From Thiocapsa roseilacustris (GTDB lineage: Bacteria; Pseudomonadota; Gammaproteobacteria; Chromatiales; Chromatiaceae): a stretch of 64,000 bases of DNA. Numbering within the stretch: position 1 is the stretch's first letter; each line of letters starts with the position of its first letter. The position numbers and the translations under genes were made by a program. The stretch lies in NCBI RefSeq assembly GCF_041903755.1, contig NZ_JBBWVE010000020.1:61648-125647 (forward strand), in the 5' to 3' direction. The notes below the pieces were generated by a model, which was not told the DNA's origin, did no database searches, and saw only the letters and a list, made by a program, of their open reading frames with translations. Shown here one piece after another: positions 36,685 to 45,640 of this stretch.

Positions 36685-37398
36685 ATGACCGATTGTCACT
36701 GCCACATCCTCCCGGGCATCGACGACGGCGCGCATACGCTCGAGGTCGCCCTCGACATGGCCCGCGCCGCGTCCGCGAGCGGGATCGAGGAGCTCGTATG
36801 CACCCCGCATCACCTGAACGGGGTCTACAGCAACTCCGCCGACGAGATTCGGCAAGCGTCGGCAGACCTGCAGGAACGTCTTCTCGAAGCCGGGATCCCG
36901 CTTCGGCTCTATCCCGGCGCAGAGCTGCATCTGGTGCCCGAGTTGCCGAGCCGGCTTTCGGACGGCACCGCGCTGACCTACAACGGCCTGGGCAAGGCCG
37001 CACTGGTCGAGCTCCCCAAAGCATCCATCCCGATGGGTGCGGAGACCATCCTCGAGCAGCTCCTCTATCGCGGGGTGACGCCCGTGATCGCCCACCCCGA
37101 GCGCAATCAGACGCTCGCGCGCCGACCGGAGCAACTGGCGGAATGGATCGCCCGGGGATGCAAGGCGCAGCTTACGGCACAGAGTTGCAGCGGCGATTTC
37201 GGCGAGCGCATGCAGCGCCTGTGCCGTCGCTGGCTGGAGTCGGGATGGGTCCACCTGATCGCCTCGGATGCACATCGCCCCGCGGGGCGCAGCCCGGACA
37301 CCCTGGCCGTCGGGCGTGCAAGCGTCGCCGAATGGCTGGGCGAGGACGCAGCGACCCTGCTGACCCGCGACGCTTGCTCACCGGCGAGGATCTCGTGA
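36685..37398 (+). CDS. CpsB/CapC-type PHP tyrosine phosphatase
   Basis: 237 residues from MTDCHCHILPGIDDGAHTLE. Metal-binding motifs of the PHP fold are visible: CHCHILPGIDDG, VCTPHHLNGVY, ERNQTLARRPEQ after VIAHPE, and LIASDAHRPAGRSP. Members dephosphorylate the BY-kinase Wzc and so regulate polymer length. The gene is divergent from the FecR-like gene and its 3' end overlaps the convergent polymerase gene by 21 bases. Confidence 0.9.
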   Translation: MTDCHCHILPGIDDGAHTLEVALDMARAASASGIEELVCTPHHLNGVYSNSADEIRQASADLQERLLEAGIPLRLYPGAELHLVPELPSRLSDGTALTYNGLGKAALVELPKASIPMGAETILEQLLYRGVTPVIAHPERNQTLARRPEQLAEWIARGCKAQLTAQSCSGDFGERMQRLCRRWLESGWVHLIASDAHRPAGRSPDTLAVGRASVAEWLGEDAATLLTRDACSPARIS

Positions 37399-38811
37399 GC
37401 CTCGCGCCCTGCGCTGCCCCCGGAAAGGCGCCGGCCCGACGCCGCTGGCTCGGCTTACTGCGTCCGCGCCCCTGAGCGCGACCTCTTCACGCTCGAGTGC
37501 GCGGTTGCACAACACCCCCACGACCACCCAGAACGCGAAGGCGGTGCCCGGGATCTGCAGGTTGAAGTCGCCCCAGCTGTGCAGTGCGATGGCGAGGATC
37601 CCGCCGGCCGCACCGGCGCGCAGCCGATTGAGCCGACTCGGTCCCGCTCGGTGCCACCAAACTACCAACGCCGCCATGATCAGGACGGTCCCGAGCACGC
37701 CGAATTCAAGCACGAACTGCACCCAGTCGTTGTGCAGATAATCGAAGGTCGGGGCGAGCGAAGCCGGCTGAACCAGCTTGAAGATGTCCTCGAACCCGCC
37801 GGCGCCGACGCCGGCGATCCAGCTCTTCGCCGGCAGATGCGCGAGTGGAAGCAACGCCTCCAAACGCCCCGTATCGGTCACGACCGCCGAGTACCTCAGC
37901 AACAGGGGTGCAAGCCCGAAGGCGATCGCCGATCCCAAGGCCACCAGGCCCGCCAAGGACAGCCACAATCGCTCCAATCCGGCCACCCGCCCGACCCGAT
38001 TCGCCCGCGCCAGCAGCACGAAGACGAGCAGCCCGAAGAGCGCCGAGGCCGTCCCCAACCGCGACAAGGAATTGAACAGGGCCAAGGCCATGACCAGACT
38101 GAAAACGAGGACAAGCAGGTAACGCACCTCATGGACGCGCACCGGGCGGATCCGGGTGCCGAACAAGAGATACGCGATCCCGAGGGACCATCCGAGCGCC
38201 AGGAGTCCCGCAAGGTGATTGCGGTTCCAAAAGGTGCCGCCCACGACAGCGTGATCGCCAGGCGCCGGCCAAAGCCCAAGGACCGTCTCGAACCTCCCCA
38301 GGTGGGCGATGAAGCCGTAGAGGGCCTCGGCGAAGACCAGCCCGATCAGAATCCCGACCAATACCGCCAGGTGTCGCCGCGGAAGCTCCGCCGTCAAGGC
38401 GGCCGCCGCCCAATAGGTTGTAAACATCCCCCAGTATCCGAGGGTGGCGGCGATATTGGGCGAAAGCCGGGTAATCGGCAGCTCGGGATACTGCGCAAGC
38501 AGATCGGGCGGATAAGCGCCGATCCAATCGAAGAACCCCCGCGGCAGGGGCAGAAGCTGCAATCCGATCCACCCCGAGACCGCCAGCCAGACCCACAACC
38601 AAGCGCGATCCCGAGCATCCGGCCCCGAGCCGCGAGCGAGACGCCAAGTCCAGGTCAAAAAGAACAGACCGGCGATCGCCGCCCCGGCCAAAGCGCGCGG
38701 CCCCGGGTGCACACCGCCCATCATGACCATCAAGACCGCCGCAACCGAGCCGATGACCCAGACCTGCAGCCAGGCCAAAGCATTCGGAACAGGACCCGAA
38801 TCAATCGGCAT
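37378..38811 (-). CDS. O-antigen ligase / Wzy-like polymerase family membrane protein
   Basis: 477 residues from MPIDSGPVPNALAWLQVWVI (an upstream in-frame ATG at 38889 is less likely). About 12 membrane helices. The Wzy_C/O-ligase signature is in TFWNRNHLAGLLALGWSLGI near residue 200 and the periplasmic loop FDYLHNDWVQFVLEFGVLG near residue 375. The family polymerises or ligates lipid-linked glycans; here it probably polymerises the EPS repeat unit. Confidence 0.87.
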   Translation of the reverse strand: MPIDSGPVPNALAWLQVWVIGSVAAVLMVMMGGVHPGPRALAGAAIAGLFFLTWTWRLARGSGPDARDRAWLWVWLAVSGWIGLQLLPLPRGFFDWIGAYPPDLLAQYPELPITRLSPNIAATLGYWGMFTTYWAAAALTAELPRRHLAVLVGILIGLVFAEALYGFIAHLGRFETVLGLWPAPGDHAVVGGTFWNRNHLAGLLALGWSLGIAYLLFGTRIRPVRVHEVRYLLVLVFSLVMALALFNSLSRLGTASALFGLLVFVLLARANRVGRVAGLERLWLSLAGLVALGSAIAFGLAPLLLRYSAVVTDTGRLEALLPLAHLPAKSWIAGVGAGGFEDIFKLVQPASLAPTFDYLHNDWVQFVLEFGVLGTVLIMAALVVWWHRAGPSRLNRLRAGAAGGILAIALHSWGDFNLQIPGTAFAFWVVVGVLCNRALEREEVALRGADAVSRASGVGPAPFRGQRRARGSRDPRR

Positions 38812-38959
38812 TGCGGTTCCAACGGGTTGGCCCTTTATGCATTCCAAAAACTTCCCGACAGAGTCGAGGCGGGCATCCGTGGAGAGCACTGGATTCGGCG
38901 CGAAGCGGGTCGTGGGAGTAACTTATTGTCCCTTTTGAAGTGGTCAGGCAGCGCGCCCC

Positions 38960-39320
38960 ATGTTGAACATCCAGAATCTCGTCGAAGACGCCAAATGTTT
39001 CGAGACCGTCCGTGCCCTGCGTTGGCCTAAGGGACTGCGCTGCGTGCATTGCGCCTCGGCCGCGATCAGCAAGCGGGGCCGAGATCCGATGCACTCCGAG
39101 CGGCAGAAGTACCGCGGCAAAGGCTGCGGGTGCTGGTTCGATGATTTGATCGGGACGATTCTGGCCGGCCATCATCAGCCCCCCGCGAACCCGGGTGTTA
39201 TGCCTGTATTTCATGGGCGTGAACCTGTCCAACCGGCGGATCGCCCAAGAACCGGGCCTTCACAAGGATGACGCCCAGCGCATGACGCAACAGTTGCGCG
39301 AGGGCATCGAGTGCAAACAG
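38960..39320 (+). pseudogene. IS1595-family transposase, N-terminal remnant
   Basis: NIQNLVEDAKCFETVRALRW, then CVHCASAAISKRGRD and YRGKGCGCWFDD form the N-terminal zinc ribbon of IS1595-type transposases. At AGHHQPP a C-run causes a frameshift; the next frame continues VLCLYFMGVNLSNRRIAQEP, then GLHKDDAQRMTQQLREGI. The catalytic core is missing. Confidence 0.72.
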
Positions 39321-39646
39321 CCCCTGCCCGCCGCTCGACTTTGGCCATTTTGGCAGTTCCCAAGGGAGCTGACGCCTGAGTCATCGTGGGGGTAGACAAT
39401 AAGCGGGAATCGGGATGCCACCGCGTCGGAGCGTAAACCCTCGCCAATCTTTTCGAGTATCATAAGGCATTGATCTAAGAAAATTTGTCGGCCAGGAAAA
39501 ATGGCCAAAGTCGAACTCCCGATGTATCCGAGCTTTTTTCATTTCGTCCACAACAGTCGTGCTCGCGGGATGGGGCTCCCCCCGGCGCTTTTGGCAGCGC
39601 TGTTAGTCTAGCTTTCTGGGATGTAGATTGAACCATCACCTTCATG
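39321..39646. other. Low-GC gap, no gene recognised
   Basis: Locally AT-richer than the surroundings, with short frames on the minus strand only. Probably foreign or decayed DNA between the IS1595 scrap and the conjugation scrap. Confidence 0.4.
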
Positions 39647-40735
39647 CTACTCCACCACATCGGCCAGCTTCATCGACACCCCGCGGTTGAGGATGAGCTC
39701 CGCCCCGCGTCCGGCATCGACCTCGATCACCGGCAGCAGCTGCTCGGCCATGTCCAGATAGTAGTTCGCCAGACGATCCATCGCCCCGCCGACGCCTTGT
39801 GCCGAGGCGGCACTCAGGGCTTGGGGCGTGAGCATGGACTGGAACTGCAGGTCCGTACCCGAGCCGGTGTTGACCGGGATGGTCGGTATGCGGTTGAAGA
39901 TCTGCGAGAAGGATTGCAGGAACCCCGCCTGCAGCGCCTTGGCGAGCAGGACACCTTGTTTGGAGACCACCCGCCCGCGTACCCCGACCTTGCCGTCCTC
40001 GCCGACCGCGTAGCCGTCGATGGGGATCTCGATCACGCCGCCGTCGTTGCGGATGCAGCTGAAGGTCTCCCCGCGCAGATAGGCCCGCTCGGAGGCCAGA
40101 TCGCCGAAGCCGCCGACCAGCAGGAAGCACTCGCGCAGATCCGCTCGGACTCGGTTGGGCAGGATCGCCTGATGTTTGACCCGGATCAGGGCCGGCACGG
40201 GATCCTTGCGGGCGTTCTGCCCGGTCGGCATGTCGATGCCGTTGAGCAGCACCCCCTTGAGGATGGCGCCGGCGGGGATATAGACGGAGCCGGGCTCGGG
40301 GGTGCCGGGGGAGGGTGTCGTGTCTGGGGCCGTCGAGGCCGGCGCGGCGACCGTGCGGATCTGCAAGGTGCGTCCCTGTGCTTGGGCGGGGACGGCGGAG
40401 GAGGGTGCGGCTCCCGGCATGGCCGGCGGTGTCGTCGGCGGTTCGAACAGCGCCTCCATCGGCGCCGGTCGGTGCGGTTCCGCGGTGGTTTCCGTCGGCG
40501 CTGCCCGATCCACATCGCCGGGCCGCTCCGGCTGCGGCAGTTCCGGCGGGCTTGCCGTCTGCCGCGCCTGCGCGGCGAGTGCCTCCGGGAGCTGATCGAT
40601 TTCCCCGCGCAGCACCTCGAGCTCGCGTGCGTTGCCGGTGTGATGCGCCAGCGGGCTGGCGTAGACGAACCCGTATTGCCGGATGCGACGGCGCAGCCAG
40701 CCGTCGCCGATCGCCGCCGCCAGCACGATCGCCAT
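39647..40735 (-). CDS. traB: F-type conjugative transfer protein TraB (VirB10/TrbI family), N-terminally altered
   Basis: 362 residues from MAIVLAAAIGDGWLRRRIRQ. The C-terminal two thirds match TraB: VYIPAGAILKGVLLNGIDMP, RVKHQAILPNRVRADLRECF, GVRGRVVSKQGVLLAKALQA, and the terminal ELILNRGVSMKLADVVE. TraB forms the envelope-spanning core of F-type secretion systems. The N-terminus lacks the usual inner-membrane helix and coiled coil, and family members are about 450 residues, so the 5' part is probably lost. No other intact tra gene is present, so it cannot function as a transfer system here. Confidence 0.75.
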   Translation of the reverse strand: MAIVLAAAIGDGWLRRRIRQYGFVYASPLAHHTGNARELEVLRGEIDQLPEALAAQARQTASPPELPQPERPGDVDRAAPTETTAEPHRPAPMEALFEPPTTPPAMPGAAPSSAVPAQAQGRTLQIRTVAAPASTAPDTTPSPGTPEPGSVYIPAGAILKGVLLNGIDMPTGQNARKDPVPALIRVKHQAILPNRVRADLRECFLLVGGFGDLASERAYLRGETFSCIRNDGGVIEIPIDGYAVGEDGKVGVRGRVVSKQGVLLAKALQAGFLQSFSQIFNRIPTIPVNTGSGTDLQFQSMLTPQALSAASAQGVGGAMDRLANYYLDMAEQLLPVIEVDAGRGAELILNRGVSMKLADVVE

Positions 40736-40756
40736 GAACCTAAACCCGGCATTTGG

Positions 40757-40886
40757 AAACGCAAAGGCGCAGAGGACGCAAAGGAGGGCAAGAAACTGCA
40801 ATGCGAACGACGTTCACCCTCTGGGTGAATAGCCTCATTGAAGCAAGGCACTGAACGCCTTTGCGTTCTTTGCGCCTTTGCGTTTT
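40757..40886. repeat. Inverted repeat of the GCAAAGGCGCA type
   Basis: AACGCAAAGGCGCAGAGGA (about 40758) and its reverse partner GCGCCTTTGCGTT (about 40872) bracket about 90 bases. This type of repeat is common in high-GC gammaproteobacteria. It separates the traB remnant from the next remnant. Confidence 0.65.
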
Positions 40887-40931
40887 AACTGCTCTTTTTA
40901 GGCTCCACGCTTCGGCGCCGCGCGAGGCGCT

Positions 40932-41210
40932 GTGGAGAACGGCGATGTGCGGGATCCTCGCGGAGACGTCGCAGGCTTGCGCGGCGACATCGAGACGCAC
41001 GGGCATTCGGTCGAGACCCAGTATCGGCCCAATGCGGCCGACAACTTCCACGCCGCCAACCGCGAGTCGGCAGCCGAGCGCCTTGCCGCCAGACAGGATC
41101 AGGTGCGCAAGCAGGTGCGCGAACGCATCGGGGCGGAGATCGACCGGCGTGCGATCTTGCCGCGCCCGGCAGCGCAGGCCGTCCACAACGAAGTCGGGGC
41201 ACCTTCGTGA
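40932..41210 (+). pseudogene. C-terminal scrap, possibly of conjugation protein TraG
   Basis: Frame ending HAANRESAAERLAARQDQVR, then KQVRERIGAEIDRRAILPRP, stop at 41208. It is coiled-coil-like and lies beside traB. TraG C-termini look similar, but the assignment is weak. Confidence 0.3.
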
Positions 41211-41719
41211 AGTTTGCGGACACCGGGGCACTGGCGAGCGCCGGGGTCACGGCTGCTCTGGGGCAGACCGTCGCGGCGGCGAAGGCCTTCGGCTCCACCT
41301 TGGCGAGCGGAGGCGATGTCTCGGCGGCGGTCGCCGCCGGACGGGAGGCCGCAGGAGGCGAGGCCGGCTGGACGCAGGCACGGGGCGCCATGATCGACGC
41401 CCGCCTGCAGCAGGTTGCCGGCCACGGTCTGACGGATTCCCCGCAGACCCTGTTCCGGGAAGCCACGAACTCCGTGTTTGCCTTCGCGCCGAGCGCTGCG
41501 CAACAGGCGGCTCGTCAAGCGGTCATCGACGAGGCAGGAGGCGGCGCGAGGGGGCAACATGTGGCCGACCTCGTCGAACGCTCGGCGGTGTCGCGCGACG
41601 ACAGCGATCTGCGCCTGATCGGCACCTACAATACGCAAGGCATCGGCTCAAAAAAAAGACTGATGGACCGAGCGGCGCTTCCCTTTCAAGCGGAACCCCG
41701 GTCACGGAACCCAGCGTGA
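41207..41719 (+). CDS. Hypothetical protein of the conjugation scrap region
   Basis: 170 residues from a GTG that overlaps the previous stop (TCGTGA), suggesting translational coupling. Ala-rich helical sequence: AGVTAALGQTVAAAKAFGST, ARLQQVAGHGLTDSPQTLF and ARGQHVADLVERSAVSRDDS. I do not recognise it. The C-terminal 25 residues after LIGTYNTQGIG look foreign to the rest, so the 3' end may be recombined. Confidence 0.45.
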   Translation: MKFADTGALASAGVTAALGQTVAAAKAFGSTLASGGDVSAAVAAGREAAGGEAGWTQARGAMIDARLQQVAGHGLTDSPQTLFREATNSVFAFAPSAAQQAARQAVIDEAGGGARGQHVADLVERSAVSRDDSDLRLIGTYNTQGIGSKKRLMDRAALPFQAEPRSRNPA

Positions 41720-41840
41720 CGCCGGGTCCTCGCGGCGAGGTGCTGGATCTGCTGGCCCAACCCGAATCACGCGGCAACTACAACGCGTGGTTCGGCAATG
41801 CCGACCAGAGTGCGATCGACCTGACCCGGATGACGGTGTC
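41716..41840 (+). pseudogene. Scrap of a lysozyme-like (phage or transfer-type) protein
   Basis: Reads EVLDLLAQPESRGNYNAWFG, then NADQSAIDLTRMTVSE. The E-S-x-G-N-Y-N-A block resembles the start of muramidase-like domains. It is cut by repeat A copy 4. Confidence 0.35.
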
Positions 41841-41980
41841 CGAGGCGAACTCCGGAAACCTTTATGCCAAGGGCGTAGGTTGTGCCGAGCCGTGCGAGGC
41901 ACAACCAACCGTAGGCGCAAGTTGTGCCTCCTATCGTCAGCACAACCTACGGGTATGGAAGTTTGCGGAAATCGCCCGAG
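41838..41980. repeat. Palindromic repeat family A, copy 4, full length
   Basis: Outer ends GGCGAACTCCGGAAACC and GAAGTTTGCGGAAATCGCC flank the GGTTGTGCCGAGCC core. It interrupts the lysozyme-like scrap. Confidence 0.85.
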
Positions 41981-42194
41981 CTTCTATCAAAAAGACGGTG
42001 TCAACAAAGCCCACATCGATTACGGTGTCGTAATCGCGACGCTCGGTGAGATTCGCGAGCGATCGGGGTCCTGAAGCATCGGCACGTCGAGGTTGAAGGG
42101 CCTCTTCACTTCGGCCCAACGGCACTGTCCCGATGATGTTTCAAGAGCGGATCGGAGGTCGGGGATGAACAGGAGCAAGCGCGTGTAGCGCGCA

Positions 42195-42797
42195 TTGAAT
42201 CTGGATCAACCCATCCACCGGAATGCCGATGGACTCTCCGAATGGCGTCGATGCAACCGGTTATTCCTACGGCGAGGACGCGTTTTGAAACTGAGTTTCG
42301 GGGTTCCGCGTCCCGCCGAGGTGACGGTCGCGGCGTTTCGGGACCTGGAGATCAGCAACCAGACCGAACACTTCATCATCGACGCGCTCCGCGCCGCCGA
42401 GGTCCTTGCACTCTCGCTCGTCGCGGTGCTCGATGGCCGTGTCGTCGGCCACATCGCGTTCTCGCCCGTGACCTTGTCGGACGGTACGGGGGATTGGTAC
42501 GGACTCGGCCCGGTGTCGGTCTTGCCGCAGGTTCAGCGCCGAGGGATCGGCCAAGCCTTGGTGCGTGAAGGCTTGTCGCGGCTCGAGCGCATGCATGCGC
42601 GCGGCTGCTGCCTGGTGGGGCATCCGGAATACTACCGAAGGTTCGGATTCGAGAACTGCCCGCAGCTCGTCCTTGAGGGCGTTCCGCCGGAGGTTTTCTT
42701 CGCCGTGTCCTTCGACGGGAGGATGCCGCGGGGCACTGTCGCGTTCCACGAGGCATTCGCAGCCGTTGGCCCGGCGTCGCGCGCAAACGAGGTGTGA
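42195..42797 (+). CDS. GNAT-family N-acetyltransferase
   Basis: 200 residues from a TTG. The acetyl-CoA binding motif is VLPQVQRRGIGQALVREGL near residue 112; VGHIAFSPVTLSDGTGDWYG and CCLVGHPEYYRRFGF are typical of the YhbS-like branch. The first 45 residues do not align with what I expect and about ten residues before TVAAFRDLEISNQTEHF seem missing, so the N-terminus may be rearranged. A GTG nearer the domain is an alternative start. Confidence 0.78.
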   Translation: MNLDQPIHRNADGLSEWRRCNRLFLRRGRVLKLSFGVPRPAEVTVAAFRDLEISNQTEHFIIDALRAAEVLALSLVAVLDGRVVGHIAFSPVTLSDGTGDWYGLGPVSVLPQVQRRGIGQALVREGLSRLERMHARGCCLVGHPEYYRRFGFENCPQLVLEGVPPEVFFAVSFDGRMPRGTVAFHEAFAAVGPASRANEV

Positions 42798-42871
42798 CGG
42801 GGCGGGCGAGGGTAAGCGCGTGCGAGACGCGCGCGCACCGATCGAAGCGGACCCGCCAGGGATGGAAACGG

Positions 42872-43382
42872 CTATTCATCGCGACTGGAAAGGTGGTCGA
42901 TGTCCAACGGATCGCTCTCCACGTAGTCGCGGGCCGTCAGGTCATCGAGTGGGGGCAGAGGTTTCCGGTCGGCCTGAGCTGCGGCAGTCAGCTCTGCGAG
43001 CGCAGGTCTTGATCGAGCAGTGCCAACGCTCAGAATCGCACGGGCCTCTTCAGAATTGCTCCGCGCTCAACAAGGCGAACGCGGTCGTTCCCTCTTTCAC
43101 CTCGAAGAGCGCTGCGCGGGTTGACCGCGCGTCGCTGCGGTCTGTTGTCCGAATAACGTCCAGCACCTGCATCAGCCGCTGCTCGTTGTGGGCGTTTAGA
43201 GGCTTACCGCTCGCCCAGAAGTGCATGCTTCGCCGCGATACATCGAAGATCTCACCGAGCTGTTCCCAGGTCAGACCCGAGATCCGACGCGGAGGCGCAC
43301 GCTCTCGAATGCCGCCAAAGCCGGTCGCGTCCGGACGCGGACGCATTTGTGCCGTCTCGAAAGCAGGGGGCTGTGAAGTCAT
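42872..43382 (-). pseudogene. HTH regulator of the TIGR04255-linked type, frameshifted
   Basis: Starts MTSQPPAFETAQMRPRPDAT. The HTH is ISGLTWEQLGEIFDVSRRSM with HFWASGKPLNAHNEQRLMQV. The first frame ends at 43050 (LLSAEQF-stop). One base off, the reading continues SEEARAILSVGTARSRPALA and ends DPLDIDHLSSRDE-stop at 42872. A single indel near 43052 explains both. Confidence 0.6.
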
Positions 43383-43460
43383 GGTTGACCTCCGTAGCGC
43401 CTTAGGAACGTATCGTTTACTACCCAGCGAAAGACGCTGTAGATGCGCTCTGCGAATCCT

Positions 43461-43640
43461 CGTGCCAGCCGCACGGTCGCGTGCGCGGACTGCCTCCTGG
43501 AATGGCGCCATAAAGTCGCGCTTCTCCACGGACGCCACCAGCGGGAACCGCACTTGAGCGATCACGCGCACCAGAGGGGCGTCCCTAAGCGCCACCTCGG
43601 CTGGCGGTGGGCCCGTCAGTGGGGTCTCATTGGCAGTCAC
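43461..43640 (-). pseudogene. TIGR04255-family N-terminal scrap
   Basis: VALRDAPLVRVIAQVRFPLV, then KRDFMAPFQEAVRARD matches the start of TIGR04255 proteins, which usually neighbour such an HTH gene. The remaining ~200 residues are absent. Confidence 0.55.
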
Positions 43641-43754
43641 GGCGGGGCGTCTCCTCTATCGGTTCCAACCTCCGAGAGTCTCTGGTTCGAAGGTAGCGCA
43701 CACTGGCTAACGTGTGAAATTTAATGTGAAGTGAGGGCGAACAGAGTTCGGGCT

Positions 43755-43970
43755 GCCGACCGTGTTCTGACAGAATGCGGCCGAAGTGCGGTCCGATGCC
43801 CTTGACCATCCCGGAGCCGAGATAGCGCTCGATCCCCTCCAGGCTGCGCGGCGGGACGATCCGCAGGTTCGTCGCCTTGTATTGCAACCCGTGCTGGCGA
43901 TCGTTGCCCAATGCCCCTCGGCTTCGAGATGCTCGCCGGGGGAGACGCTGGCCGCGGGAGCCGATCAAGG
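43755..43970 (-). pseudogene. RecD2-like helicase scrap
   Basis: HGLQYKATNLRIVPPRSLEG, then IERYLGSGMVKGIGPHFGRI is the N-terminal OB/helix-hairpin-helix part of RecD2. The preceding codons are in another frame. The helicase motor is absent. Confidence 0.62.
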
Positions 43971-43986
43971 AGGATGCCGGAGGTTG

Positions 43987-44165
43987 CTACGGTTTACGAT
44001 AGATTTGGCGCCGATGTCCTATGGTGACCACGAGAACGATCAGCTCGTCGTCGCAGAGCTCGCACAGGATCCGATAGTCCCCACCAGCTAGGGCTCGACC
44101 CTTCTTGTCGCGGAATCTCTGATATAGGATGCGCCTGCCTTCCGGTCGACGCCGAAAGACAATGC
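43987..44165 (-). pseudogene. RelE/ParE-type toxin remnant
   Basis: Reads RRPEGRRILYQRFRDKKGRA, then LAGGDYRILCELCDDELIVL and VVTIGHRRQIYRKP-stop. This is the C-terminal two thirds of a RelE toxin; no start codon is in the correct frame and the partner antitoxin is absent. Confidence 0.62.
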
Positions 44166-44384
44166 AATTTCGCCATGCTTCTGATTTTAATGCCTATTCA
44201 TGACAGGGTAGGGCGTTAGCGTGCCCGAAGACGACGTTTGCGGGTCGCGCGGTTAGGCTCCAGACGCCGGATTGGGCGGCAAAAAGCACCCGGTCTAACC
44301 CCGAGCTCCGCCTGTTGTTGCTCTCACACGCCCCTCGAGTGTTTCGCCGCTCCGCAACGCGCCGGAAGATCTCGCCGACGACGC

Positions 44385-44765
44385 ATGAACACCGCAAACC
44401 TGTCCGACGATCTCGTTCTGAACGCCATCCGGCTCCTGCAAGACAACCCCGAGGCACAACAGCGCAACCTCGCCAAAGCGCTGGGGGTCAGTCTGAACAA
44501 TGTGAACAATTGCTTACGCACCCTGATCCAGCGGGGTTGGGTTGAGATGCAGGTCAACCCCGACAGCACAGGGCACCACCGCTACTGCTATCCCCTGACC
44601 CCTTTGGGACTAGAGGAGAAAGCGAAGCTCACGGCCCGCGTGCTCGAGAACAAGGAAGCGGACTCTGTCGCGTTGCAGGCCGAGATCGAGCGCCTGCGCG
44701 CCGAGGTGCTGCAGCAGGACGAGCATCGCGCAAGGTCTCGGTTGGTGGCAGCAAGCCGACAATGA
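44385..44765 (+). CDS. EPS-associated MarR-type regulator, copy 1
   Basis: 126 residues. The winged helix reads LDDLVLNAIRLL-type helix, NLAKALGVSLNNVNNCLRTL and QRGWVEMQVN, followed by the coiled coil ENKEADSVALQAEIERLRAE. This is the architecture of MarR_EPS regulators found at exopolysaccharide loci. A second copy at 58682 has the same layout. Confidence 0.85.
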   Translation: MNTANLSDDLVLNAIRLLQDNPEAQQRNLAKALGVSLNNVNNCLRTLIQRGWVEMQVNPDSTGHHRYCYPLTPLGLEEKAKLTARVLENKEADSVALQAEIERLRAEVLQQDEHRARSRLVAASRQ

Positions 44766-45218
44766 CCGGCCCGATTCCGCACCCGATCGGCAAGAGCTGA
44801 CGCACACCCCGCATGCCCTCCGGCGCTTCGAGCCGCTCGAAAGCAGCCAACCGGGAAATCCGGACCCCCTCAACCCGACGCGCCGCCCGAGGCCAATCGG
44901 ACCCGAGCATGCGACCGGGCGGTTCGTGCGACCTTGGAGCCACTTCGCCCGGACCTGGCCCGTGCTGAAGTGGCTCCAATACCTCACCCAACGGACACGT
45001 CGCAACGAGATGGGCTTGATGGCCGGCCGGGTCAAAGCGCCCCGGCATGTGAGCCTGGTCGCACGCTTCTTCATCCACAGCGATCCCGTGGACCCGTTCA
45101 GCATCACCCGATTATCGATCAAGCTGTGTGATCCCGACCCGAGAAGCCTTCTCGACGATCCCGAAGACATCCATTCCATCGATCGGGACGAAGGTGATTC
45201 CCGTAAGAGCACCGATCG
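44766..45218. other. 450 bases without a supportable gene
   Basis: No frame with a recognisable product. It leads into repeat B copy 3. Confidence 0.4.
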
Positions 45219-45515
45219 ACACTTAGGCGATTTCCGGGAATGAGCATCCCGGCCGTGCATGCCTCCAATGGTTACCGGGCGACTAAAGCCGCCCCTACAC
45301 ACTCCCGACACACCCGCGCCGAGGTCGAACAGGGGTAGCGGCGACTTCAGTCGCCCCGAGATGCCCGCGCCGAGGCTTATGGGCGACTAAAGTCGCCCCT
45401 ACACACTCCCGACATACCCGCGCCGAGGTCGAACAGGGTAGCGGCGACTTCAGTCGCCCCGAGATGCCCGCGCCGAGGCTTATGGGCGACTAAAGTCGCC
45501 CCAACAACCATCCCC
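45219..45515. repeat. Family B repeat array, copy 3
   Basis: Starts TTAGGCGATTTCCGGGAATG and contains at least five GGCGACTNNAGTCGCC units separated by CCCGCGCCGAGG words. It sits between the MarR_EPS gene and the wbpP remnant. Confidence 0.85.
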
Positions 45516-45640
45516 ATCACGGCACCCCTTAGGCGGTACACCGCATGCCGTTTCGCCTCCATCGCTGTGATCCAGTCAATCGCGGTGCAACCGCGCAAAC
45601 GACCCGGAATGCCAACAGCCAACCCCCGGCTCGGAACCTC

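Noticed and set aside
40861..42033. 390-codon plus-strand frame across the conjugation scraps and repeat A
   Set aside because: It crosses several unrelated pieces and a repeat; only a short lysozyme-like stretch within it looks genuine.
45219..45515. Possible CRISPR array
   Set aside because: Units are palindromic, variably spaced and occur as solo copies elsewhere, as expected for REP-type repeats and not for CRISPR.
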